The translations under genes and the position numbers were made by a program. The notes under the pieces are model-generated. The model saw nothing but the letters and a program-made list of their open reading frames with translations, had not been told where the DNA came from and did not search any database. A stretch of DNA of 64,000 nt from Daphnia carinata (lineage: Eukaryota > Arthropoda > Branchiopoda > Diplostraca > Daphniidae): contig NC_081339.1 of the NCBI RefSeq assembly GCF_022539665.2, forward strand, positions 2,442,017 through 2,506,016. Direction: 5' to 3'. Numbering within the stretch: the stretch's first letter is position 1; the number at the start of each line of letters is the position of its first letter. Positions 34,028 to 46,668 of this stretch are shown in pieces.

Positions 34028-37000
34028 CTTAAGCTGCGATAGTGACGACAGAGTTTTGACACACACACACACACACACAAACGGCTGTTGAAACGATCTG
34101 GAAGGAGAAAAGGAACGCTTTTTTATTCTTTCTAATTCAGTTGATTGGTTTTTACATTGACATGAAGAAGGAGGAAAAAAAATTGGTTAACGTAACCATG
34201 GACCAGATGAAAACAAAGAAAAAATCGAAAGTTTTGTGTTTAAAACACATTCGCTTTTTTTTATTATTTGGGATTCCGTAATAACTGTGCGGAATGTTCC
34301 GCTATCGTGATGGGGGATGCTGGAACGGGTTGAAAGTCGTCATACAGCACGTTATATTAGACACACACACAACAATGGCTGTAGTTGAATATATAGGACG
34401 CAGTAAATGGAAGAGAAAGTCCTGGAACAAGTAAAAACATACAGAACTGTGTGCAAGACGAAGAGAGAGAAAACTTCGTGTTCGGGCGTAGTTGACCATT
34501 CTTTTCGTGTGTTTACTTCAATCATCGCTTGTTTGCCATTGCGTGTCCGGATATACCAGTTTTCTATTTTTTTCAAAAGTCGGTACGTGGTACATCGTTT
34601 AACGGGATCGTTTTCCTCGCCTTAAATGGAAGTTTAATTGAGTCGAACACGGGTGCAACGTTTCCGCGTCGAGATGAAACGACGCTACTCGGCGTCGCTC
34701 TGCCAAATTTAATAATTGCCCACCGGAAATCTAGAAGTGCCAAGTTTCACATTTATTTTTTTGCTTTTTGTTTTGCAGCGCATTAAAATCCGATCCCCCT
34801 CGTAATCTGCTAATTTCACGCGTGTGTGTGTGTGTGTGTGTGTACAACGAGGGCCAATTGAAAAAATTCAATACGCCCTCGCTTCGCCATCACAAAGAGG
34901 CGCAATCCGGGTTAATTGCAAATCATTGTGAAACGCGAGACGGTGAGAAAATGGAACGGTAACTTAACGAGGAACGAACATGTTTAAAAAATGGGGGGGA
35001 TATGTTTTTTTTTTTTCAGCATGTCTAAAATTAGATGAAATTGAATGTGTGCGGCAAAAAGCCTGGCGTTTGCAACTAAAACCCACTGGACCGTCAAAAC
35101 GACCAGGTAAAAATATTGAATGGAGCACGAAGTCCAAAATGTATACAGCCGTTCTGGCCCATTGGTTATTTAGAAAGACAACACTACGAATGAATTTTCT
35201 GTATTAAAAAAAAAAAGAAAGCATTTATCTTTATTGCATTTAAAGGCTTCTTATTTATTTGATACTATTAACCCGTATATGTTTTTTTGTTGTTGTTATC
35301 TTTGATTCTTGTGGGCTCTTAACGGTGCCTCCGCCCCACTCAAAACGGTACTTAAAAAGGGGGAATTAGTCTTTACATTCAACGTTGCTATACCTTTTAA
35401 ATTACATTTTTCCAGTGCTATAAATAGTAGCTGTATGACCTCGATGTGTTACATTGCCCTAATCATATTTCAACTGCTGTTCGAAGGTTTCGCTATCGAT
35501 CCTTTATGTTCTAATGGACTTTTTCTTTTCTTTTTTCGCGATGGCATATAGACATCAAAGGAAAACTAGATCACAACGTGTCGCAAAAAAGTCAGCAAAG
35601 CCTTTGATTAGTCAGTTAGTAAACCACCGTGCATAAATTACAGAGTCAAAAAATTATTCCAAGCGCGTTTCGATTACCCCGCCCAGACGTCGTGACGTCG
35701 GAATATATTTATTTTAGAATGGATTCCAAGGTAAAAAAAAAAAAAGAATATTGCAGCTAGACATAGTGGTACTGTGTAGACGTAAATACATGCATGTGGT
35801 ATTTGCGGTTTACATACGTAATTGGGGGATTTCGGGATAAACCCCATGTTTTGACACGCTTTAAGTCCCGTCCATCATTTCAAAAGAACTGAGCACTCGT
35901 AGTATTGCCATCAACAGGGGGCCAAAGTGATTAGATTGCAGAATTGCAAATAATCGTGAAAGTGGAAATGTCGGAGTTCTGCATCATAAAAAAAAAAAAA
36001 AATGCCCTGAGGCAAGAGGTTTCATGTTTTCTATTTCGGATGAAGCTCCGACGTGCTCTCCGACGTCAATGTCCCGACTGGATCGATAGGGCAAAAAAAA
36101 CTTGGCTTCTTCTGACTTCGGTTTCTTCTCGAAGAAGATCGATTCCTATATCTCTACGTTCTTCCAAAAAAAAAAAAAAAAAAACCACGTACAAACGTTT
36201 ATGCATGATTATTACGTACCGAGAACAGATAGAAAACCACGTTCTAGAAAAGAGATGAGTTTCTCTTTTTTCTCAATTTCCCTATGGTTTTTTTTAGCTC
36301 TCTATCTTCGGGTATATATTTAAAAAGATAACTCGATTTGACACGGCTTTATTCTCCTTTTTTTTTTGCCAAGAAGGAGAGATCTTTTTGTTCCAAAACA
36401 ATAATTGCGAGATGGCGTTTTTTGGGGGAAACGATTGAAACGCATCAGCGAACCGATTTGAAAAAATTCGAAAGATGGGGGAATCCCCAATTTTTTTTTC
36501 AGCGAAATCATTTCGCCATGCATTTCGCGGTATGGTTTTTATTGACGATGCCAATCGTTCGAGTTACGTGAAATTCGACCAACGCCTACAAGAAAGTGAA
36601 AGAAAAAAACATTTGGGTTTTTTAAGAATTGAAGGCTACGTATTTAGAAAGTGTTATTAAATGAATTACTGGGACGCCAATAAGAAGCGAAGTTCGTCCA
36701 TTGGAACGCTAACCTATTAGTTATATAGGCACGTGTGAAATACCACAAATCAACCTCGACCGTGTGTGCGAAGTTGTTGGATGTCAAACTAGCAAACGTC
36801 GGTGGATCGCGCAAGTTCGTACTGTACACACACACACGAAACTTGCGTTTCGCTTCTCTGAATTATAACGCAGAGATATGGAAGAAGGAAAGGTTCTCTG
36901 TGCAGTCCCCAAAATCTCCCCCCGAGCCCAGTGTGTATAACGGACGTTGCCCGACAGACACGTCGGGACATGCCTTTTTTTTTACTTCCCGGGCCACGAG

Positions 37001-38677
37001 AGCTGAAAAGCCTCTTTGACCCCGAGATTGATTGCGAGGCATCCATGTGATTCCACAAAGAATTGGAGCGTTCGATACGTACAGATGTACGAATCACAGT
37101 GTGTGTGCTGTATAGACACAGCCAAGTTAACATCGTGTAACGATTGATTGAGCAAATGGGCCGCTTGCTGCAACCATATGTATCCCGCCCACCAACAGCG
37201 AGGCTTGGAAAATGGGTGCGCACAGTTTCAGTTCTGTTATTGATATTTTCTACATACAAGAAAGACACACATGGAGATGGGAGAGGATTGTCTTTCCCGC
37301 GTTACACTCGCCCCATTGATTCATTCTCATCTTGACGCTCGGTCGATTTCTTTTTTTTATTGAGTCGGTACGTCGTGAAGAAAAAATCTGCGGCCGAATG
37401 AGATGCTTTTTTAAATAGGACCCTGTGAACGTAGATTGTACTAGATCGGCTTCGCACGTACAAAGTGAACGAACTAATCACGATGTATTGTTGTTTCTTG
37501 TTTTCTCTGCGTGTGTCGGCTCCCTTTCGACTCGGCTGATTTCCGATCATTTTTTTTTTCTTTCTTCACCTCAATTTCTCGATGCTGCAGACCGAAAAAG
37601 TACGTCCGAGGAAAACAACAACGTAAAGAAAAATCGAGAACAATGTAACGACGTGCCGATTATTCGGCCAACTGCGAAAATATCAGCAACTTTTTTGAAA
37701 GTTTAATTCATTTCAATTTAAATCGATTTAAATATTTCTAAAGTCTAAAAACGAAAAATTTGAATATCATTATACCAGCTGCTGCGGACGTTTACACTTT
37801 TCCTTTTCATATGGTGTACATGAAAGGACAAAATTGTGCATCATCATCACGAATTATGGCGAAGCGTGAGTGTAAAGAAATGTTTGCAATATCTCAGATT
37901 TTATCTCCGTTATTTTCTTTTCTCCTAATTGAATTCAATGTAAAAAAAAAAAAAAAAGGAGGAAAATGATTGAAAGTCCAGCAGAGTTCAGGGCCACGTA
38001 CAAAAGTGTAATCACCATGGAAATTCTATAGGGGAAATGAGAAGCAGAAAATTCTATGAATAAAGCACAGATCAAATGAGGGAATCAGTCAAAAGACAGC
38101 CACACTCTCTTATGAGGGTATCAATAACATACACACAAATGTGTGCGCATACTCAAATATTCAAAACTCGTTCGTTGACCGGCGATGCATGTGGGTTCCG
38201 CTTTCATCAGCGATGACGTCAAAATCTAAATTCATTTCCACAAATATCAACTTCAAAATTTGAAAACGTTTCGTCTTATTTATTTTTCGTCCTACACATT
38301 CTCCCAAAAATTTTGGATTTCAACAAAAAAAAAATGAATATAACCTCTTTTGAATCGTGAAGCAGACGCAACCAAGTTCGGGAGAAAAAAAAACCACACG
38401 GTACAAAACGATATGCAGCCGTTGTTGCACCTGTACATACATCACCCATCGTCAGGGGGCTCTCACTCAACAACACAAAATGGGGACAAAGTGCGCCAAA
38501 CAGATGCGCCAGGTTATTCCGAAAAAAAAAAACAGACCGTTTTTTTCTATTTTTCAGTGTGTGTATAACATCGAAAGAAAAAAAAAAGGGGACGTCAGTT
38601 TATCACGACACGTTCGGCTTGATCGGTCATCATTTTTTTTTTATTCGAGCCTGTCGCTGTTTTAAGAAATTTAGAAA
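33689..38677. other. Divergent intergenic region, non-coding
   Basis: Separates the minus-strand Rab11-FIP gene from the plus-strand membrane-protein gene, so both promoters should lie here. It contains (TG)n at 33991-34024, (AC)n at 34061-34079, (TG)n near 34822-34842 and many poly-A or poly-T runs. ORFs up to about 160 codons occur but have low-complexity composition and no family feature. Confidence 0.5.
33991..34079. repeat. Opposed (TG)n and (AC)n microsatellites
   Basis: A TG run of about 17 units (33991-34024) is followed 37 bases later by an AC run (about 34061-34079). The two are complementary and could pair as a hairpin. Confidence 0.85.
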
Positions 38678-39759
38678 ATGGCGAGCGGTTACAGAGCTCT
38701 GTTGCAGAGTTTAGACGAAACGGAGAAAGATGTGAAGCGTGGCCTGGGTCGTTCTGTTCAAATTAGGAAGCCGAAGAGATCGTGCTGCTGTTGCAGGTCA
38801 AACGCCGTCATGTGGACGTGCATCGCTACGTTCGTACTCACCGGACTGGTCATCAGCGTCGGATTACCCATCCTGTTGACGGTTCCGGTCGAATCCAGCT
38901 GGCATTGGAAGCATTGGATGGCTCGTCTCTGGAGCCAAGTCGGCACTAATTCTTCCTCCAGCATCATCAGCCAAGGGCAACATGTTTTGGCTGTAAGTTA
39001 CATCACGTGCGCGGTTGCTCTCGTAAAAAAAAAAAAATGTGTAACAGATTGTTTTTGCCCCTTCTGCAACGTGTTTCTTGAAATTGGATTCTCTTCTTTC
39101 CTTTTAGAGCGGACGTGACAACGGAACTGCCTCGTCTGCCATCCCTTCCGCTATGCCGGAAACGGACGCTATTGGCAACGCCACCGCATCGGCCACATTC
39201 GTCAGAGAGACCATCGCTCAATTCCGCCAGATGATGGAGTGGACGGCAAGTGTTGTTTTTGGGTTCTTTAAAGAAAAAATACGTACAACCACCACGCCCA
39301 TTTTCTTGTGTGACACATACGCACTTTTGCCTCGTTACTCTTTACGATAGATACATAACGTTTGTTTCGATACCATAATAAGAGGCTGATGAATGTTTTT
39401 TTTTGTTTTTTTTTGGACACGCAGAAGGAGCAGTACGACAATACGCCCAAAGTTCCGCTAATTATCGGCTTGTCCGCCTTGCTACTTGTCATCCTCACCA
39501 TCGTCTGGCTCGTCGTCTACAGGAAGATCCGGCGTCGTCAGAGGCGTCGCACTATCGGGGTATGTCTACTTTTTACACTCGAATGCTATCATTGCGAATG
39601 ATCTGCTTTTGAAACGAACATTTATTTTTTTGTTCTTCATAATAGTTAATGGCGATTTTTAATCTATTTTTTTTTTTTTTTTTAATTGGACAGAAGCTGG
39701 TGACAGATCTACAATCTGGAAAGACTTTACTCAATTCGGATGACAGCGAAGAAGATTAG
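38678..39759 (+). CDS. Two-pass membrane protein, unrecognised
   Basis: Four exons (38678-38992, 39108-39245, 39425-39559, 39694-39759), all in phase 0, give 217 aa. The N terminus MASGYRALLQ is followed by a basic stretch and a Cys cluster (SCCCCRS, about residues 36-42) just before the first transmembrane helix, suggesting palmitoylation. Helix 1 is around TCIATFVLTGLVISVGLPIL and helix 2 around VPLIIGLSALLLVILTIVWL. The roughly 80-residue loop between them has N-glycosylation sequons (NSSS, NGT, NAT), so it is probably lumenal or extracellular with both ends cytosolic. A very basic KIRRRQRRR follows helix 2, and the tail ends in acidic SDDSEED. The second intron has a GC donor (GCAAGT). 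No family recognised. Confidence 0.75.
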
Positions 39760-42700
39760 CGGCTATTCCTTCGTGTGCGTGCGTGTGTCATTAAAATTCT
39801 CTTTTTTTAATTATTCGTTCAGTTTGATTTGGATATTAAATTGAATTTGAAAAAAAAATTGATCTGCAAGGGCCTTGGGGAAAAGTGTTTTCATCTAGTC
39901 GAGTGGTTTTTTTTTTATGTGTACTAATGTTACGTTGTGTACGCCCTTCTTTTCCCGTCCGCTTAACTGCGTCTATATAACATGATTATGCAATACAATT
40001 TGCCAGGGCATTAAAAAAAAAAGGCATATGTTTTTGTAATTTCAATTTTGCTATCCTTCACACATTAAATTGCCTTGCAAGTTCGCATTAGGAACGGTCT
40101 ATCCTTTCCCCGTTAGGGACGCAAGCGTTTGCTCATACAATTCCATAGGATTTAAAGGGCAATGTTACGTACAAGTCGGAATGAGGTTCTCCAAGCTCAT
40201 CGATTCGCTGGTGGGAATGCGGAAACAGGAGAGCCACTTCCGGTTCTATGCCGAAAAAGGGCCATTAAAAACCAACTTGTAAGTGAAACTCTATTGTACT
40301 GTACATACATTGTCTAGTTTATAACGTAATGATTCCCTATGCGGGCGGTCTTTGTGCCGAACTGCTCGTCATCATCCATTTCATAATTTTTTTCAGATTT
40401 GCAAAAAAAAAAAAAAAAAAAAAAAAAGGGCCGACTGTACATTTATTTCAAATGGGTGGGGCCTCACTTCTGACTCGCTTTTAACAGGAAACGTTTTTTT
40501 TTTAATAAATAATTTTCCTGTTCCATCCCACATATGAAAGAAAGGTCGTTAACATAGCGGCATCCACTCCGTGCGGTAAACATCATTTAGTGCTACGCCA
40601 AAAGGTCTTTTTTTTTAAAAACATTGAATAATAACAGCTGAATAAGATGAGCACACACACACACACAAAAAGCCTAGTTATTAAGAAGTAGAGGAAAAGC
40701 TCTCATATACCTAATATAGCCAATCAGGAAACTAATTCCATATATTTCGGATCTATATACGATGTGGCCAAAAAAGAACATAAGGGCCAGGTATGGCGAG
40801 AACATAAGGAAATGTCTATTTCATATGTTGGGAGTCGAGAAGGCGTGACTAAAACTAAATGAAGATCCCCTTCTAGTAAAAATAAATAAATAAAAAAAAA
40901 AAGAATTACAAGTAGGATGTTGTGACCAGTTACATTATGTGCATACCGTTAGGCAATCAGAGCTCGTGGTGATGACGCCGATAAAAAAAAAGAAGGGGGT
41001 ATATAATTTTGCTCTTACGTTCTCTTCCGTTCGTTCTAAATTTTAACACGTTCAAGCCAGGAAAAGGAAAAAATAACAAATGGAGAAAAGAAAGAAAGCC
41101 GTATGAACATTGCCTTCCATTTTATTCGAAAAAAATAACAGATAACACAGGTGCTGCCGGGATTGTGTGTCAATGCCCAAATCGTCTAACTGTTCATTTC
41201 GCTGGCACTATCGACTCGTGAAAATGCCTCTTCATTCAACTAACAAGCGCTCACAATGAGCCGCTCTTTGTGTCTGTAAAAAGCTGATTGCACCTCGGCT
41301 TAGTAAAAAAAAAGAAAATGTAATGGTTTGTGAATCACACAAAAGGCGTAGATTGATGAGTCGTTAGAGGAGTATACAGAATATGAAGAGCTTTGACTCA
41401 TAGTATTAATAGGACCGCTTGTAGGCTACTCACCTCAAATTGGGCAACCATGTTGTTTGTTTTTTTTAAAGGGGGACAAAAGCTGGAACGACAGCTGGGC
41501 CAGACTGCCACACACGTATATTTTTTGCTCACGCTCCAGCGACAACGACGCTGTGTGACACATCTATCATGGTATTATACGGCCGTCTACGTATAACACA
41601 TCGTTCCGGGTTGTGATACTGCGCATTTTATTTTCAATTTAAATCGATTTTTCATAGCCTTGATTTATTTTTCCCAACGTTTCTCCATTACTCGTTTGCA
41701 TTCGTAAACATATAGAGAACGAATGTGCGTAAAAGAAACAAAAACAGTTCTTTTCCCTGTACGTCGTAGTTGGTTGTGTTCAGGATAAAAAATCAACAAG
41801 TCCACTGCAAATCGAGCTATAAATCAAAAGACCTCATTTATGTGCAAATGCCTTGTCCTTGTGTGGAGATTTTTATCGCCATTTTGCTGTTCACATACGA
41901 ATGAATTATAGGACGCTGTCTGCACACTGCGGCACGTAACGTCGCCCGTCGCTAACATCCCAACAGTGTAAATAATTCCGAGCCGTTTCGACTCCGTGGC
42001 ACAGTTTACACAAATGTATCGAGCCGCTTCGCTTAAACTACTTTGGACGACGTAGGAAAATTGAAAGAGTGGAACTGCTGTATATGCGATGTAGCCGTTA
42101 AAAACTGCGCGAAGTTGTTACGGTTTCTTCTTTTTTATCTTTTACGTGCCGTGCGTACGATTGGCTCATTTCCTCGTAGAAAGCTGGGCACAGATTTCCA
42201 AGACTTTTAATGCTTTCAATCGCCTATTTGCAACGAGCTACGCTGCCTAAAAGCTATAATGAAATTTTCCTTTGCTCCATTAAGTTGTATATGCTTCTTC
42301 CTCATCTACGAGGATATGACTGGATGTGAATCGGCATTCGTTTACGTTTTGTGCACGCCCAGGAGATAACGTTTCCTATTTCGCCATGAACGATATGAAA
42401 TTTTAGAACACAGTAGAAATGGTGGATCGATGTAACTTATTAGAATTTATTCTAATTTGAATAATTAGGTTACACCTTGGGTTGTTGAAAACTCTGGGAT
42501 CTAAAGCTTCGTTTTGGATAAGGAATTTCTTGGTTTTGAATTTATTATTTAAAATCCAAGCGCATGACGATTTACTGGATGTGTTTAGCTGCTTGCGACA
42601 TCTACCAGTTTGGAACTGATGTTAGTGCTGTGCAAAAGCCAAGATACACTGATTCAAAGGTGGATAGTAGTTCTCCAATTGACAATTCAATAGTCGACTA

Positions 42701-43522
42701 AACGAGAAAAGATCCATACAATTTCATGTCCTTCTAATTTTCTGTGCTCTATACCCTAGAACGTTGAACATCCTGTTCTTCTCCATTAATCAACGAGAAA
42801 ACCAAAAATCAAGGTGGTAATAATAATAAAAACAGACAAAAATTTTTTGTTTTTTTTTGGTATCCCCAAACTAATCAAATATGAAAGGCATCAGTCGTTC
42901 ACATGGAGGCTTACCCAGGAGTCTTCTTGTCCATTCAGTGATAATTGAATCGTTCAGATACATTAGCTGTAATCTTTAAAGAACGACTCAGTTACCACAT
43001 CGAGACACTATACTACTAAGGTGAAACCTCAACACGTAAACGACTTTTGCCCTGTCAATCTGAATTAGCTCAAGGAAAATTTGTATTTAATTTTTTTCCA
43101 AATGATCAAAACAAAAGGAAAGAAAGCCAAAGAGTAAATTCAAATAAGTCACCTCAACTACCATATAAAGAACAAATCAACACTTCGCGGTGTTCTTTCC
43201 CTGAAACTGATCGAATGTCGTGGATGTCATGTCTGTTTAGGTTGGCGGCTCAGCCCAGGCGTCACCTCGTAACTCAGTGATGATTTAGGCATTCATGGTC
43301 TACATAAGCAGCAATTCCATGAACGCTTCCACCATCACATCGAAACAAGATACTCCAAAAGCTAAAGCCACCAAACATTAAACGACGTTTTATCCATTCC
43401 ATACGATCAGCTCAGGTGGATTTGCACTTCAAACGGATAGTTAAAAAATAAACTCATTTGTTTTTGTCGAAAATCATACATTAACTGCATGTGGAAAGCC
43501 AAAGGTGGAAGAGTTGGGGGAT
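39760..43522. other. Intergenic, no supported gene
   Basis: Contains the 3' region of the membrane-protein gene, a poly-A run near 40400, a short (CA)n at about 40652-40666 and AT-rich sequence. From about 42714 to 43522 it is the downstream flank of the first KH gene and is duplicated at about 48000-48804. No gene seen. Confidence 0.5.
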
Positions 43523-45697
43523 TTATTTGGGGGGGGATGGCCGCGGCGGAAGTACCCCGTTGACGAGAACGTCGAAAGCCTTTCGGCAGTCGTCCAGTCG
43601 CCCTGTGAATTGCAGTTTTTCGTCGCGTGACATTGGATGTCGAATAAGGACAAAGAAACCACCTTCGCCATCGCGAAATTTGGGATGGCGGAGTAGTCTT
43701 AAATCGACATTGGAACACTCGATGGTCACTGGCACACATTCGATGATTTCGCGTGCGGCAGCTCGACGTTTTTCAGGACTTCCTCGTGTGATGTTCAAGT
43801 TATACAGTTCCAGGATGTTTTTGTCCTGTACGAAGCTCACGATGACTCCGTGAGCCTCCTGCACACGCCTGACATTTTCGCCTCCTCGGCCCACAACACG
43901 ACCGTAATGTTTCTGATGGATGCCCAACAGCACCAACTTGTCCGCGCTTTCGAATTGTTTTACTTCTTTCGAAATAATAGCAAAGCTGGGAGCGGGTTTA
44001 GTTGCCACTGTGGGATATTTAGCCTTCACTGGTGCAACACTTGGAGCAGCAGTTGCGGTGGCATTTTCTTTTGGTCGAGCTGGCGGATGAACCGGCGTTT
44101 TACCTTCAGACAGGTTGGCTGTGTAACCCTCGATCGGTTTGTCTTTGTATCTGATGTCAGCTGAAGGGAAAACAGCGGGCTTAACATCCGTGGCAGGTTG
44201 TGGAGCCGGTCTTTGGCCGGACGGTGGGGCAGGTTTTTGGCCGGATGGTGGCGCAGGTCTTTCGCCGGACGGTGGAGAAGCTGTTTTGCCGGACGGTGGG
44301 GCAGGTTTTTGGCCGGATGGTGGCGCAGGTCTTTCGCCGGACGGTGGAGAAGCTGTTTTGCCGGACGGTGGAGGAGATTGCGGTGAAGCGAGAACGTCCA
44401 TCACAGTTTTGTAAATCGATTCCGATTTTTCTGGAGTCTTGTCTTTCTCGGCTACACGTTCTTCCTTTTTAGCTGCTGCTACTTCGGCATAACGTTTCGC
44501 CTCCGTTGGAGGAACTTGCGATGGAGAAAGAGCTTCCATCACAGATTCGTAAATCGATTCCGATTTTCCTGGAGCCTTGTCTTTTTCGGCTACACGTTCC
44601 TCCTTTTTAGCTGCTGCTTCTTTGGCCTTACGTTTCGCCTTCGTCTTTTTCGACACGACTTCTTTAAATTCGGGATCGGCTTTAGGTACTTTGGCAGATG
44701 GTGGAAGGTCATCAGTGCCACATTCGACATCTCGGGTCTTCACTTCAGATTTACGATGAGCTTGCTCACAGGATTCTCGCAATTGCTTCAATTCTGCATC
44801 TTTCGAAGCCAAAAGTGCATCTTTGTCATCAGCGATCGTCTTCATTTGCGACTCGGCAGCGATCAAACCACTCTGACGTTGTTCTAACTCCGCAATTATT
44901 CTCTTGGCATCGTCGAGTTCCAACTTGACAGATTCCATTTCGGATTTCATGGAATTAGCGTCTTTGATCAGCCGTTCTTTCTCATCGTCAAGTTGTGGAG
45001 TGTTGCCAGACGCAGAAGCGATGCCGCCCTTAACCTGTTCCAGGACATGGTTGATAGTCCATTTCGCATGCTCTGTGATAACGTCCAACGAAGACAGATG
45101 TTGTTGAATGCCCTCGATTTTTGTAACAGAGTCCTTGAGCTCGCCGGATCGCTTTTCACACACATGCTGTTGTGGACGACTAGCTTGTTCCAACTCCAAT
45201 TCTATGATACGTTGCATCAAATTGGCGTTGGTGAGTTCCAGGTCAGCGATACGATTGTTATATTCATCTTGAAACTCCATAATTTCGATCTCTTTATGGA
45301 TAATTTCGTCCGACCTTTTCCTCGTTAGCTCCGCGATTTCCTCCTGGTGTCTCGATTGAAACATGCCAAACTCCCACGCGAGTTTGTCCGCCTTCCGTCT
45401 CGATTCGCCGTTAACGCGATGCGCCGTTTCCAGTTGGTCTTGTAACTCAGAAATTTCTTTCATCAATTCGTCTTCGCGCGCTTTTTGTTTCTGGGTTTCG
45501 AACGGGTCGTCCGTTTGTTGAGATACGTCAACCTTCTGGGTTTCCACCGTCGTAGATTCCGAGATCTCATCGTAGACGGCAACATCCTCGATGTCTGTAG
45601 ATTCCGGTGTCGGTGTTCTGGTAACGATCTGGAAGAATTCCAGCAAGTACATCATTATCCAGTGAAGGAAAGCAAAATACTTTGAGAAATGTTCCAT
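43523..45697 (-). CDS. Coiled-coil protein with C-terminal KH domain, copy A
   Basis: Intronless 724-aa protein. The start at 45697 (MEHFSKYFAF) is chosen over an upstream ATG because copy B starts at the equivalent residue. Order of parts: hydrophobic segment at 8-25, possibly a membrane anchor; acidic linker; coiled coil at about 66-175 and 235-320; Lys/Ala/Glu-rich region with an internal tandem duplication (363-388 and 410-436, SESIYxxVM); Pro-rich array of P-P-S-G repeats at 443-499; and a KH domain at about 588-655 with the RNA-contacting loop GRGG (YGRVVGRGGENVRRVQEAHG). The following stretch to 715 looks like a second, degenerate KH fold without GXXG. RNA binding is inferred; a membrane-tethered RNA-binding scaffold would fit. 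I know no named orthologue. Lack of introns among intron-rich neighbours suggests retroposition before the local duplication. Confidence 0.8.
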   Translation of the reverse strand: MEHFSKYFAFLHWIMMYLLEFFQIVTRTPTPESTDIEDVAVYDEISESTTVETQKVDVSQQTDDPFETQKQKAREDELMKEISELQDQLETAHRVNGESRRKADKLAWEFGMFQSRHQEEIAELTRKRSDEIIHKEIEIMEFQDEYNNRIADLELTNANLMQRIIELELEQASRPQQHVCEKRSGELKDSVTKIEGIQQHLSSLDVITEHAKWTINHVLEQVKGGIASASGNTPQLDDEKERLIKDANSMKSEMESVKLELDDAKRIIAELEQRQSGLIAAESQMKTIADDKDALLASKDAELKQLRESCEQAHRKSEVKTRDVECGTDDLPPSAKVPKADPEFKEVVSKKTKAKRKAKEAAAKKEERVAEKDKAPGKSESIYESVMEALSPSQVPPTEAKRYAEVAAAKKEERVAEKDKTPEKSESIYKTVMDVLASPQSPPPSGKTASPPSGERPAPPSGQKPAPPSGKTASPPSGERPAPPSGQKPAPPSGQRPAPQPATDVKPAVFPSADIRYKDKPIEGYTANLSEGKTPVHPPARPKENATATAAPSVAPVKAKYPTVATKPAPSFAIISKEVKQFESADKLVLLGIHQKHYGRVVGRGGENVRRVQEAHGVIVSFVQDKNILELYNLNITRGSPEKRRAAAREIIECVPVTIECSNVDLRLLRHPKFRDGEGGFFVLIRHPMSRDEKLQFTGRLDDCRKAFDVLVNGVLPPRPSPPK
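44203..44371 (-). repeat. Coding tandem repeat (PPSG units), copy A
   Basis: A 24-30-bp unit encoding P-P-S-G-[KEQ]-x-(P/A) repeated about seven times in the Pro-rich region. A larger unit of three repeats (KTAS, ERPA, QKPA) occurs twice. Copy B has about six units in a different order (49480-49620). Confidence 0.8.
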
Positions 45698-46668
45698 TTT
45701 TAGCTTTGAAAGAGTAGCGCTGTTTGGAGATAATAATCCGCAAAAGATATTCGAAATCAATAGAGATTGATTCGAGAATATTTGTAGATTATGAAAAACC
45801 TGTTGAATTTCTCAGAAAATCGGATTGGTTAAATCATTTCCTCAACTGCACCGTTGCTAGTGGTTGCTCATATCCGTCGTTAACTGAAGTTTACAAAATA
45901 TTATCGAATTAATTCCTTTTGCAATTGGTTGATAATTAAAGTTTATATTTAAGCAAACCTATTTCAAATATTTTTTTCGTTAAAAACAAGTTAATAAATA
46001 ATTTATTCTTAATTAAGGCGCTTTGTGTTTAGGCCAATCATCTCGTGTTCAGCAGCGCATGTTATGGAAAACAGTAAACGCTGCGCGGACTAGACAAACT
46101 TATTTTGCATTACTGCATGAGAATGCTTTCTCAAATATTATGTTGAACAACTGTTTCTTTGCATTCATCAACTTGATCATAGAGCCAAAAGCCATGGTCA
46201 TTAGTTTTAATGTCACGTAATTCATATGGCACTTTGAGAACTAATAACAGCTTCGTTGTTGAGAGGCAATTTCCATCATTGGAAGAAAAGCATAGGCTAG
46301 AATAAAACTCTAACGTAAATTAAAAATAAATGGGTAGATTTTAAATGGGCCTTATCGACAGAAAATTAAAATTTTACTGCTAGCAGTTTGGTTATGCCTA
46401 GCTGTTAAGCCGAACGGAATGCAAATCATCGTCTGGACACAAGAGGGGAAGTGGGCGTTGCCGTGCATCCCGAACCAAGAGAAGACTATATACGCAAATA
46501 GAATTTCACTCGTCTGGTGTGGCTATGCGATAAGCTTCCATGCACTGAGGACTAGACTAAAAACGAAATGAAAACAACTGTCTTTTAGTACGTAGTGCGA
46601 CATCGAAGACAGCGCGTCACCATAGGTTTCCACACTCCCCCAGTATTGTGCCGTAATTTTGAACGTGC
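45698..46668. other. Divergent promoter region between KH gene A and METTL24-like gene
   Basis: About 970 bp separating two head-to-head genes. The part up to about 46236 is duplicated upstream of KH gene B. Short ORFs here have no support. Confidence 0.55.

Larger units (their letters stand above)
42714..46236. repeat. Segmental duplication unit 1 (KH gene and flanks)
   Basis: Similar over its length to 48000-51261, covering the downstream flank, the KH gene and its upstream flank. The intergenic flanks are nearly as similar as the genes. At the right side the two units match up to ttcatatggcac (ending about 46236 and 51263) and then diverge because unit 2 has a deletion. Confidence 0.85.

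Noticed and set aside
36789-37268. 159-codon minus-strand ORF in the divergent intergenic region
   Set aside because: Mixed low-complexity composition and overlap with several equally long ORFs in other frames; no motif.
44139-44472. Plus-strand ORFs made of WPDGGAG- and RTVEKLFC-type repeats
   Set aside because: Antisense readings of the P-P-S-G coding repeat in KH gene A; the same shadow appears opposite KH gene B.
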